Assembly: GCA_003278365.1 (NCBI GenBank)
Contig: QCFS01000006.1
Coordinates: forward strand, 1 to 64,000
DNA from: Prochlorococcus sp. AG-363-M17
GTDB taxonomy: Bacteria; Cyanobacteriota; Cyanobacteriia; PCC-6307; Cyanobiaceae
DNA length: 64,000 nt
Direction of reading: 5' to 3'
A model generated the notes under the pieces. That model made no database searches. It had not been told where the DNA came from and was given only the letters and a program-made list of their open reading frames with translations. Both the position numbers and the translations under genes were made by a program. Positions 1 through 10,055 of this stretch are shown in pieces. The first letter of the stretch is position 1; every line of letters begins with the position of its first letter.

Positions 1-1
1 A

Positions 2-364
2 GGACTAGAACTAGACAAAGTAATTATTCATTCAATTGAAGCAAGTACTTTTCAAGCAACACTAAAACTCCGCCAATTAAAACCCGACAACGAAAACGAC
101 TCTATAGATGGAAGTTCTTTACTAGAAGTAGATGCACGGCCAAGTGATGCCATAGCACTAGCCCTTCGTTCGAATTGCAGTATCTGGATGCTCGAAAATG
201 TTGTAGCAGAAGCCTCAATTCCAGTTGATGCAGACGCAGACGAAGAGGATCAAAATGAATTTCACGAATTCATTGAGAAAGTCAGTCCTGCAGCTCTAAT
301 TCGGCACCTAAATGACCGCGAATCAAATGATCAAAACCCATTTGATTCTTCTAAAGAAACTTAA
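2..364 (+). CDS. Bifunctional nuclease family protein (DUF151/BFN), 3' part
   Basis: The reading frame is already open at the left edge, so the N-terminus lies outside the window. The visible 120 residues include VDARPSDAIALALRS, the conserved core of the DUF151/bifunctional nuclease domain, followed by an acidic tail rich in Asp and Glu. Plant members of the family are described as DNase/RNase with defence roles; in cyanobacteria the protein is conserved but its cellular job is not clear. The downstream aldo/keto reductase follows on the same strand with a gap of only about 10 bases, so the two may be co-transcribed. Family assignment is fairly firm; activity is inference. Confidence 0.8.
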   Translation, partial: GLELDKVIIHSIEASTFQATLKLRQLKPDNENDSIDGSSLLEVDARPSDAIALALRSNCSIWMLENVVAEASIPVDADADEEDQNEFHEFIEKVSPAALIRHLNDRESNDQNPFDSSKET

Positions 365-374
365 GATTAAATCA

Positions 375-1511
375 ATGAAAGAAGTACGAAGAGCATTTGG
401 CAAAAATTATTCAGTAAGTCTCTTTACTTTAGGCACTATGAGAGCACTTAAGTCACCTGAAGCAATGTATCTAGTTGTAAAAGCTGCTCTTGAAATAGGT
501 ATTAATCATTTAGAGACTGCCCCCCTCTATGGTCCTGCAGAGTCTTATTTAGGGAAAGCAATTAAAAAGCTTGCAAGAGAAGGACTACAGCCTAATGGAG
601 GTTGGATTATTACAACAAAAATCCTTCCTGGAGTAGGACTTCAAGAAGGTAAGTTACAAATAAAGAATATGTTATCGAGATTAGGAGTATCGAAACTAGA
701 AAACTTAGCGATACATGGGCTGAATCTCACCGATCATCTTGAGTGGAGCATCAATGGCGCAGGCTCAGAACTATTGAAATGGGCAAAAGGCGAAAACTTA
801 GTTGAACAATTTGGGTTCAGTTCACATGGTTCAACTTCACTTATTACTGAAGCATTAGAAAGTGATCTATTTGATTTCTGCAGCCTTCACTTACATCTAC
901 TTGATCAAGAAAGACTACCAATCGCTCAAAAGGCACTTGAAAAAGGAATAGGCGTAATGGCTATTTCTCCAGCCGACAAAGGGGGGCAATTACAGAACCC
1001 CAGCCTCACTCTTATTGATGATTGCAAACCAATTCCTCCTCTAGAGCTTGCTTATCGTTTCTTATTAGCCAATGGAATTAGTACACTTACGGTTGGAGCA
1101 GCTGATCCTAAAGATCTAGAGATAGTAAGGAAGCTTGTGAATTCTGATAAAGCCCTAACTGAGATAGAAAGAAATGCAATAAAGACAATGCAAAAGAAAA
1201 GAATTGATAGGCTAGGAGCAAGTTATTGTGGACAATGTAGGGCTTGCATTCCTTGTCCTAATAGTGTCCCTATTCCAGAAATCCTGCGATTACGCAACCT
1301 TTCTTTAGGGCATGATCTAATTAATTTTGGGAAAGAAAGGTATAATTTAATCGGAAAAGCTGGTCATTGGTGGGAACAAGTTAACGCCACTGCCTGTAAA
1401 GAATGTGGTGAATGTCTTCCAAGATGTCCCAATAAACTACCTATCCCAAAACTTTTATTAGATACTCACAATCTACTAAGGGAAAGGGATGGGAAGAGAC
1501 TATGGGGTTGA
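375..1511 (+). CDS. Aldo/keto reductase with C-terminal [4Fe-4S] ferredoxin-like domain
   Basis: A 378-residue protein. Residues 15-280 resemble an aldo/keto reductase TIM barrel: the ETAPLYG segment around residues 47-53 holds the likely catalytic Tyr52, TTK around 80-82 the Lys, and AIHGLN the barrel His. The C-terminus carries two cysteine clusters, CGQCRACIPCP at 285-295 and CKECGECLPRCP at 341-352, typical of ferredoxin-type [4Fe-4S] binding. Such fusions occur in bacteria and are predicted to pass electrons between an iron-sulfur donor and a carbonyl substrate; the substrate is unknown. An upstream ATG at 312 would overlap the preceding gene by about 50 bases; ATG 375 fits the usual start just before the RRFGK segment. 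Confidence 0.85.
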   Translation: MKEVRRAFGKNYSVSLFTLGTMRALKSPEAMYLVVKAALEIGINHLETAPLYGPAESYLGKAIKKLAREGLQPNGGWIITTKILPGVGLQEGKLQIKNMLSRLGVSKLENLAIHGLNLTDHLEWSINGAGSELLKWAKGENLVEQFGFSSHGSTSLITEALESDLFDFCSLHLHLLDQERLPIAQKALEKGIGVMAISPADKGGQLQNPSLTLIDDCKPIPPLELAYRFLLANGISTLTVGAADPKDLEIVRKLVNSDKALTEIERNAIKTMQKKRIDRLGASYCGQCRACIPCPNSVPIPEILRLRNLSLGHDLINFGKERYNLIGKAGHWWEQVNATACKECGECLPRCPNKLPIPKLLLDTHNLLRERDGKRLWG

Positions 1512-2504
1512 TTCAAACCATCTTTTCTCTAACTTCTGGACTTGAACCTGACTAATTGGAGGTAAAGACCAACACTGCGACCAGAATTCTTCTGTTTGCA
1601 GAACTATCTCCCTATATTCAAAAGGAACTTTTGAAATCTGTGCCTGTATATCTTCCTTTGCTACAGGGGGAATCCAACCATCTGCAATAAGATTCCCTAA
1701 TAGTGGTGGTGACCATACCCTCTCTATCCAAGAAATAGGGAGGGGCTCCTTACTGGTTTTAGAAGAAGCAAGTAAAGTCCAGTTAAGAGGTGCTCCTTGT
1801 TTGGGTAAAGCAATACTCAAACGGGGATCAATCCTAGCAGTTTTCAAACATTGGTTTAAAGGTAACACTGCAACTTTTGCATCCTTATTTAATATCCAGT
1901 TAATAGCATTTCGATCATCAAATGTTAATGCCTGTGATCGTAGTTTACTTAAACCACCTCTTGAAGATAGCCTATCTGATATAGACATTACTAAACGAGG
2001 ACTACTTGGCAAGATAATTTCTTTTTCAAGTCGAGGATCTAATAAAACGTCCCATCGTTCTTTTGCATCTTTCAACCATTCCTCACCATTACGAAAAAGC
2101 ATTACCCATGGTGAGAAGGCTATTGGTAATATTCGATCTGAAATGTCAATTTCAAGGCTGCTTAGGAAATCTTTCGCCAAAAAATTTAATTTATTATATA
2201 TGCTTGGATATGAAATTTTTCTAAATTTATCTGTTGGCAATCTTCCCAACCAACCATCTCCAATTGCCAGAAAATCTGCATTATTTACTAACACATCCTG
2301 GAAGATATCTTTACTTGTAGGGGCTTTTATAGGTTTATAACTCCATGTAGGGGGCAAAGCGCGAAGCAATTGCTTGGGCAAGACTTCTGGAGAAGCAACT
2401 AAAAATTGTTTCGATACATTTTGCCCACACCCAGCAATAATATTTAGCCCTGCAAAAACAGACAGTCTTAAAAAGTTTCTCCTTCTCAAAAGGTACTCAT
2501 TCAT
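1500..2504 (-). CDS. Solute-binding lipoprotein, polyamine/iron ABC-type family
   Basis: A 334-residue protein beginning with a basic RRRNFLRL stretch, a hydrophobic segment and a lipobox-like IIAGC, which predicts an exported lipoprotein; the paired arginines resemble a Tat signal. The body matches periplasmic solute-binding proteins of the spermidine/putrescine and Fe(III) type, with the segment WDVLLDPRLEKEIILPSSPR. No permease or ATPase gene of that system is next to it, so the ligand and partner are unknown. It is the last gene of the minus-strand run starting at topA, about 20 bases after the CobT-like gene. Its 3' end overlaps the convergent aldo/keto reductase gene by 12 bases. Confidence 0.75.
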   Translation of the reverse strand: MNEYLLRRRNFLRLSVFAGLNIIAGCGQNVSKQFLVASPEVLPKQLLRALPPTWSYKPIKAPTSKDIFQDVLVNNADFLAIGDGWLGRLPTDKFRKISYPSIYNKLNFLAKDFLSSLEIDISDRILPIAFSPWVMLFRNGEEWLKDAKERWDVLLDPRLEKEIILPSSPRLVMSISDRLSSRGGLSKLRSQALTFDDRNAINWILNKDAKVAVLPLNQCLKTARIDPRLSIALPKQGAPLNWTLLASSKTSKEPLPISWIERVWSPPLLGNLIADGWIPPVAKEDIQAQISKVPFEYREIVLQTEEFWSQCWSLPPISQVQVQKLEKRWFESTP

Positions 2505-2525
2505 TTAAATCACCTGATAACAAAA

Positions 2526-3713
2526 TCAAATCAAATGCTCTGGTGATTGTCTTAATTCCAAGAATGCTTTATCGCAAGCATCTACTAAGTCTTGCAAAGA
2601 AGCCCCACCAAGCTGAGCCAACAATGCAAGTGCTCCTGCGCCTACACCTTCCTTAATAAATCCGATCTCATAATCTCTAAGGGCCTGATGAGCACTTGAG
2701 TAAAAATGTAGTCCCGTAGCTATACCTAAAAGACTTACATGGAAATGATCAGAGATGCGGTTCATAAGTAACTCCAAAGAACTAACACCTGTTTTTAATT
2801 TAATCGTTTCATCTACGAGCCACGCAGTTGTACCTATGACAACTAATTTAACCAATTTCTGCCGCAAGTCGTATGGCAAAGAAGCTAGTGCCAAGGCTAG
2901 TACTGCCATCATCTGACTACCCCCACCTAACAAAACTGGCTGGCAAACTTCTAACGCTCCAAGCAAAATACCCACAGCAAGAGGCTGAAAGGGATCACCT
3001 ATCGCTGCTACTAAGTTCTTTGGAGATGTACTGTCGCCACATGCCCCTGCCCTTAATGCCTCAGTTACGACTCTTGTTTTCAAGGCAATTGGGGGATTGC
3101 GAGAACTTCCACTTATCAGATCCGCCACAGAGATCCCTAGGCCTGTCAAAACAGCCTGTGCTGTAGTAGTTCCACCTGGCACACACTCAGCAAGAATGAG
3201 AGGTCCCTTCAGTTCCATTCCAATTTCTTTACCTCTTTCCCAAAGTGCATTGACACGAGATATGTCCATAGCCTTTCCGGTTGTAATACAAGCTGATGGA
3301 CCAAGATCATGAGGCTCAACAACCAGGCAAGGGAATGATGGTTGTTGATATAAACCAACAGCTAAAACACTTGGTTCAACAGCAATCCATTGCCTGGCGA
3401 CATAACTAATTAATGCTGGCGAAACTCCAGCCTTTAGAGGTGGTAATGAGAATTTCCTTTTCCCTCTTGGACCATATAAAAACAACTCTGCATCTGCTAG
3501 TGCTGTATATTTTCGTGATTGAGATGTAGCTCCGGCGGAAGATATTCCCTTACATTCAGCCGTCCTGGTCCCAGCTAAAAGCAACAAGAGAGAAAAGGTT
3601 TTGGAATTAGTTGCTGACAATATATTCATCCACTTCTGAACATTTACTTCAGAAGCACCTTGCCCAAAAGCTCTACACCCATCAGGCAAACTTGGGTTGA
3701 ACAAAACGCTCAC
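2526..3713 (-). CDS. CobT-like nicotinate-nucleotide phosphoribosyltransferase family protein (UPF0284)
   Basis: A 395-residue protein of the UPF0284/TIGR00303 family, a cyanobacterial and archaeal branch related to CobT. CobT activates the lower-ligand base of cobalamin using nicotinate mononucleotide. Visible signatures include VPGGTTTAQAVLTGLG, GDPFQPLAVG and the glycine-rich VLLGGGSQMMAVLALALA, all in the order seen in CobT proteins. Marine picocyanobacteria make pseudocobalamin with adenine as lower ligand, so this protein may activate adenine; that substrate is inference. It lies 4 bases after the DUF2232 gene in the minus-strand topA run, which suggests translational coupling. Length is normal for the family. 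Confidence 0.8.
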   Translation of the reverse strand: MSVLFNPSLPDGCRAFGQGASEVNVQKWMNILSATNSKTFSLLLLLAGTRTAECKGISSAGATSQSRKYTALADAELFLYGPRGKRKFSLPPLKAGVSPALISYVARQWIAVEPSVLAVGLYQQPSFPCLVVEPHDLGPSACITTGKAMDISRVNALWERGKEIGMELKGPLILAECVPGGTTTAQAVLTGLGISVADLISGSSRNPPIALKTRVVTEALRAGACGDSTSPKNLVAAIGDPFQPLAVGILLGALEVCQPVLLGGGSQMMAVLALALASLPYDLRQKLVKLVVIGTTAWLVDETIKLKTGVSSLELLMNRISDHFHVSLLGIATGLHFYSSAHQALRDYEIGFIKEGVGAGALALLAQLGGASLQDLVDACDKAFLELRQSPEHLI

Positions 3714-3717
3714 TTAA

Positions 3718-4407
3718 CTAAAGAGGGTCTAATGCAACTAAGCCATACAAAAGTTGTGGCGGTTCTGGAATATTTGCTTTTAAGCGTGGAAAAACCCAAA
3801 AAGCCAAGGCATGTAATACCAGTACATAAACCACTTCTTGAATTACAACCAAAGCCAATGCTGCTATTTGCACCAAAGTTATATCTGGGGCCATTTGAAG
3901 ATTAAACACCAACATGATTCGATCTAAGAGGCTTGCACCAGCACGAATGATTATCACCCACAAGTTTTCGCCTAATAACACAGACAGTACAAAAACTCTT
4001 ATCAAAAAGCCTATTGTCCCAAGAACCACTCCAAAGCACCAACTAATCCACCAACTCAGGCCTCTATGCCAACTCCATCCCAACCATAAAGAGAGCATTC
4101 CATATGGGAAAAGAAGCAAAGGACCTCGAACTGGACCCATTAAGACGGTCAACAACAACACTGCGATTGCTATGCCTTCCAAACCAGAACGTGCTCCTCG
4201 TTTTATCTGAAGCAGAGCAAGAGGCAGTGGCAATGCCAATCTAAAAAGGGCTCCACCAAGAGGGATGTAATAGAGAGCAATCCATATCAAAGATGTAGTC
4301 GCTGCCAAATAAGAGCACTCCATCATCCTTAAAGCTTGTCTCCTACTTAGAGGGAGAGCTTTTTCCCTACGCCCTTTTACCTTTAGAAACTTCTGCAAAG
4401 AAATCAA
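3718..4407 (-). CDS. DUF2232 family membrane protein
   Basis: A 229-residue protein with a basic N-terminus and about six hydrophobic segments, including LTVLMGPVRGPLLLFPYGML and a C-terminal LVLHALAFWVFPRLK. The pattern fits the DUF2232 family, polytopic membrane proteins often annotated as YybS-like or resembling ECF transporter S components. The start ATG overlaps the stop of the lipoprotein gene by 4 bases, and the CobT-like gene follows 4 bases later. The neighbourhood raises the possibility of a vitamin-related S component, but nothing in the sequence proves that. Confidence 0.75.
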   Translation of the reverse strand: MISLQKFLKVKGRREKALPLSRRQALRMMECSYLAATTSLIWIALYYIPLGGALFRLALPLPLALLQIKRGARSGLEGIAIAVLLLTVLMGPVRGPLLLFPYGMLSLWLGWSWHRGLSWWISWCFGVVLGTIGFLIRVFVLSVLLGENLWVIIIRAGASLLDRIMLVFNLQMAPDITLVQIAALALVVIQEVVYVLVLHALAFWVFPRLKANIPEPPQLLYGLVALDPL

Positions 4408-4901
4408 CGCTTATCCCTACCCTCTCTTCGCTTGATAGACCCAAATGATTCCTCTAACTGCAATCTTTCAATCATCTCAACTTCAAAACTTACTCCTGCA
4501 TTCCTCAGAGCCTCAGTAACCACTTCCGCAGGGGCAGAAGGATCTGCTTTTGAGAGTTTAATTGTTATGCGATAGGGGTGAGGAATTAGAGGTCTTTTTT
4601 TAATTAAAGATCTTTTCTTGGCAAGATTAGGCGTTTTAAAAAGTCCAGGAGAAGGCTCTTTATTTTTTACCTTTAGAGTATCTTTCCCCTTTCCTTTCGT
4701 CACAACTTTAGAACTTGGGTTAGGTGGTCTTGAAGTTTTCATGACATTATTTTCAGAGGGAGTTATATCAAAACTGTTTGCAAGCTCCTTACCAAACTGA
4801 CTATTAGAGCAGGCTTGTAGTCCAAAAGAAAAAATTAGAAATAAGGCAAATCTCAATCCATTGGCATTTTTTATTATGGTAATAGATTGAATCCTCATCA
4901 A
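4404..4901 (-). CDS. Hypothetical lipoprotein
   Basis: A 165-residue protein with a hydrophobic N-terminal segment ending in the lipobox FGLQAC at residues 26-31, so it is probably lipid-anchored after export. The middle is rich in Lys, Ser and Pro and looks disordered. The last 60 residues, with [20 protein letters not shown] and a [10 protein letters not shown] strand, look like a small folded domain. I do not recognise the family. It overlaps topA by 4 bases upstream (ATGA) and the DUF2232 gene by 4 bases downstream, so it is translated as part of that operon. Confidence 0.6.
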   Translation of the reverse strand: MMRIQSITIIKNANGLRFALFLIFSFGLQACSNSQFGKELANSFDITPSENNVMKTSRPPNPSSKVVTKGKGKDTLKVKNKEPSPGLFKTPNLAKKRSLIKKRPLIPHPYRITIKLSKADPSAPAEVVTEALRNAGVSFEVEMIERLQLEESFGSIKRREGRDKR

Positions 4902-7639
4902 GGCTTACCTGGTTTAATAACCCTTACTGAACTAGCTCTTAAGCGGCCTGTTTTAGTTAAAGAAGGAGTCTTCTTCTGCGAAGCAGGTGAAGACTTAACA
5001 GATGAGGATTTCCCTTTAACTGAAGTCTTTGGAGAAGACTTCTTACTATTTTTCGGTGAACTTTTGGGACTTCTACGAGTTTTCTTACTGGCTGCCTTAG
5101 CCGCTAATAACTCAACAGCTTCAGCAAGAGTTATGTCTTCCGCAGTTTTACCTTCAGGCAAAGAGGCATTGATTTTCCCTTGCTTTACATACATTCCATA
5201 TGGGCCATCGAAAACCTGGATATTGTCTTTTTCTCCTTCAGGAGTTCCAAGATCCTTCAAAGCAGTTCTCCCTCCACGCCCACGCTTTGGCATAGCCAAC
5301 AGCTCAAGAGCTCTCTCAAAACCTACTGTCAAGACGTCATCATCCCCTTTTAAAGAACGATAATCAGGCTTCTCTCCCTTACCTCTATTCCAAACTACAT
5401 AAGGTCCAAATCTTCCCTGGCCTGCTTGCACCTTCCCGCCTTCCGGATGTTCACCAAGTAAGCGAGGCAATCTCAATAAACCCAGAGCATCTTCTAGTGT
5501 CAATTGTTCTGGAGACAACCCTTTGGGTATTGAAGATTTCTTAGGTTTTGGGTTTTCATTACTAACCTGACCTCTCTGTACATAAGGTCCATATTGACCA
5601 AACAGAAGATAAACTTGTTCACCAGATTCAGGATCTTCTCCTAAAGATTCAGGACCATCTACCTTCTGTTTAAGTATCAATTCAACTTTTTCAGCATCTA
5701 AATCTGCAGGAGATGTTTCCTTAGGAATATTTGCTTTAATTAATTCCTCATCGCCGTCATCATTCTTTCTCTTTGCTTCCAAATAAGCTCCATAACGACC
5801 TATACGAACAGTGCATGGGAGTCCTTCTAAATCAATCGTTCGAGAAACACCAGAATCAATATCTCCTTCCCTTTTTATAACTTGATTTTCTAGTCCTTTG
5901 TCTCCTTTGTAGAAGTCTTCCAAATAAGGCAACCATTGAACCTTACCAGTTGAAATTTCATCAAGAGTTGACTCCATCTTTGCAGTAAAGCTCATATCAA
6001 CTAATTCAGGAAAATGCTCCTCCAAAAGAGCTGTCACAGCAAAGGCAGTAAAACTTGGAGTTAAAGAATTATTTTGTAGATCTGCATACCCTCTATCAAC
6101 TATTGTTCCAATAATGCTTGCATAAGTTGAAGGTCTACCTATTCCCTCCTTCTCCAGGATTTTCACCAAAGAAGCTTCGCTATATCGCGCAGGAGGTTGT
6201 GTTTCATGACCAAGTGCCTCCAAATTTTGGGGTTTTGGAGTGTTTCCCTTCGACAAGTCAGGAATAAGAACCTCTTGTCCCTCTAAAGCAGCATCAGGAT
6301 CATCACTACCTTCTACATAAGCTCTAAAGAAACCAGGGAAATCAATTCTTTTGCCAGTAGAGCGAAATTTAGCCTCACCGACGCAAATATCCACACCCAA
6401 CATCGTCAATCGAGCATCAGCCATTTGGCATGCAACTGTTCTCTTCCAAATCAATTCGTAAAGAGCAAAATCGCGACCTTGGAGCCCCGTATCTTTTGGA
6501 GTCCTAAAATTCTCACCCGCGGGCCTAATTGCCTCGTGAGCTTCTTGTGCATTTCTCGCCTTAGTGCTGAACTGGCGAGGGGTTTTGTTTAAAAAATTCT
6601 TTCCATAAAGAGACTCCACACATCCACGAGCAGCATTAACAGCCTGGTCAGAAAGGTTTACAGAGTCAGTCCTCATATAAGTTATAAATCCTCGCTCATA
6701 GAGGCCCTGGGCACATCTCATCGTTTCTCGAGCAGATAAACGAAGTTTTCTATTTGCCTCTTGCTGAAGAGTGCTTGTAGTAAAAGGCGGCACAGGCTTC
6801 CTAACCATTGGCTTCTCTTCGACTGCCTCAACGGTCCAAACCGACTCATGTAATTCTTTAACAAGTACTTGGGCTTCTTTTTCCTGGAGTAAATAAGCAG
6901 AGGATGCAGCCTTTAAAGAACCAGTTGCCTGATCAAAATCATTACCTGAGGCTATTTTCTGACCTCTCAATTGAGTGAGTCTTGCCTCAAAAGCATTACC
7001 TTGATGCTCAAGCTTTGCCTTCAGATCCCAATAACTTCCACTCCTAAAAGCCCTTCTAGCTCTTTCACGAAGTACTAGTAATCGTACGGCTACAGATTGA
7101 ACCCTTCCTGCTGAAAGTCCCCATGCAACCTTTTTCCATAAAAGAGGAGAAAGTGTATATCCAACTAAACGGTCCAGAATTCTCCTCGTTTCCTGAGCAT
7201 GAACCAACTCCATATCAAGGTCTCTTGTCTGGTCAAGAGCCTTTGAGATGGCCTCCTTGGTTATTTCATGAAAGACCATCCTCTGAACAGGCACTTTGGG
7301 GGCTAGAAGCTGTAAAAGATGCCAACTGATGCTTTCTCCTTCTCGGTCTTCATCCGTCGCCAGGAGCAATCTCTTGGCGCCCTTTAAAGCAGCCTTTAGC
7401 TCCTTGACAATCTTTTTCTTGTCCTTTGGGACAACGTAGAGAGGCTCAAAGTCAGAAGTTGTATTGACTCCGATTTTCGCCCACTTTTCTGCCTTTTGCG
7501 CAGCAGGAATCTCGCTTGCGCTATTAGGAAGATCTCTTACATGCCCCATAGAAGCTTCTACTACAAAACCCTTTGGCAGAAAAGCTTTGATGGTCTTGGC
7601 CTTTGTAGGGCTCTCAACAATGACCAGAGTATGCGTCAC
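4898..7639 (-). CDS. topA: DNA topoisomerase I
   Basis: Type IA topoisomerase relaxing negative supercoils. The Toprim domain begins at the N-terminus ([14 protein letters not shown]) and carries the DEDREGE metal-binding motif; the active-site tyrosine lies in [10 protein letters not shown]. The zinc-finger modules of the E. coli enzyme are replaced by several repeats with the pattern GPYGxYVKxGK, as in other cyanobacteria, and the last 50 residues are a disordered basic tail of Lys, Ser and Pro. I chose GTG at 7639, giving 913 residues, because the family starts close to this motif; an ATG at 7663 would add eight unusual residues. It heads the minus-strand run that includes the lipoprotein, DUF2232 and CobT-like genes and is divergent from ndhB. 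Confidence 0.95.
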   Translation of the reverse strand: MTHTLVIVESPTKAKTIKAFLPKGFVVEASMGHVRDLPNSASEIPAAQKAEKWAKIGVNTTSDFEPLYVVPKDKKKIVKELKAALKGAKRLLLATDEDREGESISWHLLQLLAPKVPVQRMVFHEITKEAISKALDQTRDLDMELVHAQETRRILDRLVGYTLSPLLWKKVAWGLSAGRVQSVAVRLLVLRERARRAFRSGSYWDLKAKLEHQGNAFEARLTQLRGQKIASGNDFDQATGSLKAASSAYLLQEKEAQVLVKELHESVWTVEAVEEKPMVRKPVPPFTTSTLQQEANRKLRLSARETMRCAQGLYERGFITYMRTDSVNLSDQAVNAARGCVESLYGKNFLNKTPRQFSTKARNAQEAHEAIRPAGENFRTPKDTGLQGRDFALYELIWKRTVACQMADARLTMLGVDICVGEAKFRSTGKRIDFPGFFRAYVEGSDDPDAALEGQEVLIPDLSKGNTPKPQNLEALGHETQPPARYSEASLVKILEKEGIGRPSTYASIIGTIVDRGYADLQNNSLTPSFTAFAVTALLEEHFPELVDMSFTAKMESTLDEISTGKVQWLPYLEDFYKGDKGLENQVIKREGDIDSGVSRTIDLEGLPCTVRIGRYGAYLEAKRKNDDGDEELIKANIPKETSPADLDAEKVELILKQKVDGPESLGEDPESGEQVYLLFGQYGPYVQRGQVSNENPKPKKSSIPKGLSPEQLTLEDALGLLRLPRLLGEHPEGGKVQAGQGRFGPYVVWNRGKGEKPDYRSLKGDDDVLTVGFERALELLAMPKRGRGGRTALKDLGTPEGEKDNIQVFDGPYGMYVKQGKINASLPEGKTAEDITLAEAVELLAAKAASKKTRRSPKSSPKNSKKSSPKTSVKGKSSSVKSSPASQKKTPSLTKTGRLRASSVRVIKPGKP

Positions 7640-7769
7640 TCGCAAAAAAAAGAACTTCCACAATCTTTATCGCACCAAAAGGCAAACTGCGTAAATAAAC
7701 CCTTTACGAAAGGTTTGATTTTGTTTCACCGCTAGAGTCAGGGATGGCCAATTAAATCTTCCACTCAAC

Positions 7770-9341
7770 ATGCCTGAGATGGGCTCGTTGCTTCTATCAA
7801 CTCAGGTAGTGGCTTCGCCAGCAGAACTGCTAAATATTTCTCTAAACGCAGGTGCAGTTGCACCGGAGGCTTTTGTCCTAATTGCATTAATTGGAACCCT
7901 TATCGTTGACCTAGCTGGAGAGAAAGCAGCTGCACGATGGGCTCCTCCAATTTGTTATGCAGGACTGACAATCGCACTCTTGCTCCTTTTTCTCCAATGG
8001 AGCGACCCCCTTCAGCCTGCTTTCCTAGGGGCATTCCTGGCTGACAAACTTGCCATTTCCTTTAGGGCAATTGTTGCGCTTTCAACACTCATTTCCCTCC
8101 TTATCAGTTGGCGTTATGCAGAACAAAGCGGAAGTCCTGTAGGTGAATATGCCGCAATCCTTCTTGCTGCCACCTTGGGAGCAATGCTCCTATGTGGTTC
8201 TACTGATCTAGTAAGTGTCTTTGTCTCCTTAGAAACCCTTTCAGTAGCCAGTTACCTCCTGTCTGGATACATCAAAAGAGATGCAAGGAGTTCAGAAGCC
8301 GCTCTGAAGTATCTACTTGTTGGTTCTGCCGCAGCAGCAGTATTTCTATACGGAGCATCCCTTCTTTATGGATTAAGTGGCACAACAAGTATTGAGGGTA
8401 TTGGGCTAGCTCTTGTAAATAGTCCTACTCCGGTTGCAGCTATCTCACTTGTATTTGTATTAGCAACAGTTGCATTCAAGATTGCAGCCGTACCCTTTCA
8501 CCAATGGACGCCTGATGTATACGAAGGCTCACCAACACCCGTAGTGGCATTCCTATCTGTGGGATCCAAAGCGGCAGGCTTTGCCTTAGCCCTCAGATTA
8601 CTAATTGGTTGCTTTAGTTCATTTGATAGCCAATGGAAACTTCTTTTTACTGTTCTAGCTGTCCTAAGCATGACGCTGGGCAACGTAGTTGCTCTTGCAC
8701 AAACCTCTATGAAAAGAATGCTTGCTTACAGCTCAATTGGCCAAGCAGGGTTTGTAATGATCGGATTGGTATGCGGAACAGAAGAAGGTTTTGCCGCAAT
8801 GGTTTTATATATGGCCGCATATCTTTTCATGAATCTTGGGGCATTTGCTTGCATAATTCTTTTCTCATTGAGAACAGGTAGTGACAAAATTTCTGACTAT
8901 GCTGGCTTATACCAAAAAGACCCATTAATTACACTTGGGCTAAGCTTATGCTTGCTATCATTAGGAGGAATCCCTCCAATGATTGGTTTCTTTGGTAAGA
9001 TTTATTTATTCTTTGCAGGCTGGGCAAATCATCAATACTTACTTGTAGTTGTAGGACTTGTAACTTCGGTTGTCTCGATTTATTATTATATTTCTGTAAT
9101 CAAAATGATGGTAGTCAAAGAGCCTCAAGAGGCTTCTGAAGTGGTCAAGTCTTACCCTCCTATCAAATGGGGCATAATTGGAATGCCGCCGCTAAGGGTT
9201 GCATTAGTTAGTTGTGTAATCTTTACTGCCTTAGGAGGAATTTTTTCCAATCCTCTGTTTCAATGGGCAAACAATGCAGTAGCAGATACACCTCTATTGC
9301 AAGAAGCAATTGCCATGACAAATCATCAGATTTTTGGTTAA
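7770..9341 (+). CDS. ndhB: NAD(P)H-quinone oxidoreductase subunit 2 (NDH-1 subunit N)
   Basis: A 523-residue polytopic protein with about 14 hydrophobic segments, homologous to complex I antiporter-like subunit NuoN. Recognisable parts are [37 protein letters not shown] and [15 protein letters not shown]. In cyanobacteria NdhB is part of the thylakoid NDH-1 complexes that run cyclic electron flow, respiration and CO2 uptake, and pumps protons. The start at ATG 7770 or ATG 7779 is open. The gene is divergent from topA; the following ABC ATPase gene overlaps its last 8 bases. Confidence 0.95.
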   Translation: MPEMGSLLLSTQVVASPAELLNISLNAGAVAPEAFVLIALIGTLIVDLAGEKAAARWAPPICYAGLTIALLLLFLQWSDPLQPAFLGAFLADKLAISFRAIVALSTLISLLISWRYAEQSGSPVGEYAAILLAATLGAMLLCGSTDLVSVFVSLETLSVASYLLSGYIKRDARSSEAALKYLLVGSAAAAVFLYGASLLYGLSGTTSIEGIGLALVNSPTPVAAISLVFVLATVAFKIAAVPFHQWTPDVYEGSPTPVVAFLSVGSKAAGFALALRLLIGCFSSFDSQWKLLFTVLAVLSMTLGNVVALAQTSMKRMLAYSSIGQAGFVMIGLVCGTEEGFAAMVLYMAAYLFMNLGAFACIILFSLRTGSDKISDYAGLYQKDPLITLGLSLCLLSLGGIPPMIGFFGKIYLFFAGWANHQYLLVVVGLVTSVVSIYYYISVIKMMVVKEPQEASEVVKSYPPIKWGIIGMPPLRVALVSCVIFTALGGIFSNPLFQWANNAVADTPLLQEAIAMTNHQIFG

Positions 9342-10041
9342 TCAATCAAGCGAAATTAAAACCGTTGCTTCTCTGGTTGAAGTAAGTAAAGTTTATGGTG
9401 AAGGCATTAGTGAGGTAAAAGCACTTGACAAATTAAATCTTAAAATTAATCAAGGAGATTTTCTTGCTGTAATGGGAGCAAGTGGTTCTGGAAAGAGTAC
9501 TGCAATGAATATTTTAGGGTGCCTAGACCGCCCCTCTTCAGGCAAATACAAGCTAAATGGAAATTCAACCGAAGAGCTTGATGATGACTCACTAGCTGAT
9601 ATAAGAAATAAAGAACTTGGTTTTGTATTCCAACAATTCCACCTACTCCCACAATTAACAGCACTAGAGAATGTAATGCTTCCAATGATATATGCAGGTT
9701 TTGATATAAATCAAAGGAAGCAAAAAGGAGAAGAAGCTCTTATCCGCGTGGGACTTAAAGATAGGCTAGAGAATAAACCCAACCAGTTATCTGGCGGACA
9801 GCAGCAAAGAGTTGCTATTGCGAGAGCAATAATCAACCAGCCTGCATTACTACTTGCAGATGAGCCAACTGGTGCATTGGACTCCAGAACCACCAAAGAT
9901 GTATTAAACCTATTCGAGGATCTACATTCTCAAGGCATAACAATTGTACTTGTAACTCATGAGAATGAAGTTGCCTCAAGGGCAAAAAAAATAGTTCATT
10001 TTCGTGACGGCTCAATAGTAAATTCCAGTAATAAAGTATAA
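9334..10041 (+). CDS. ABC transporter ATP-binding protein, LolD/MacB/DevA type
   Basis: A 235-residue ATPase with Walker A GASGSGKS at 48-55, Q-loop [18 protein letters not shown], signature LSGGQQQR at 152-159, and Walker [13 protein letters not shown] at about 172-183. The sequence pattern puts it in the LolD/MacB/FtsE-like group, which includes the cyanobacterial DevA exporter ATPase. Its permease partner is not adjacent, so the exported substrate cannot be named. The best start is TTG 9334, overlapping the last 8 bases of ndhB. It ends convergently with birA. Confidence 0.85.
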   Translation: MVNQSSEIKTVASLVEVSKVYGEGISEVKALDKLNLKINQGDFLAVMGASGSGKSTAMNILGCLDRPSSGKYKLNGNSTEELDDDSLADIRNKELGFVFQQFHLLPQLTALENVMLPMIYAGFDINQRKQKGEEALIRVGLKDRLENKPNQLSGGQQQRVAIARAIINQPALLLADEPTGALDSRTTKDVLNLFEDLHSQGITIVLVTHENEVASRAKKIVHFRDGSIVNSSNKV

Positions 10042-10055
10042 ATAAATAAACTTAA

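Noticed and set aside
1801-2340. A 179-codon plus-strand frame inside the solute-binding lipoprotein gene
   Set aside because: It is antisense to a well-supported gene, and its translation has no recognisable domain.
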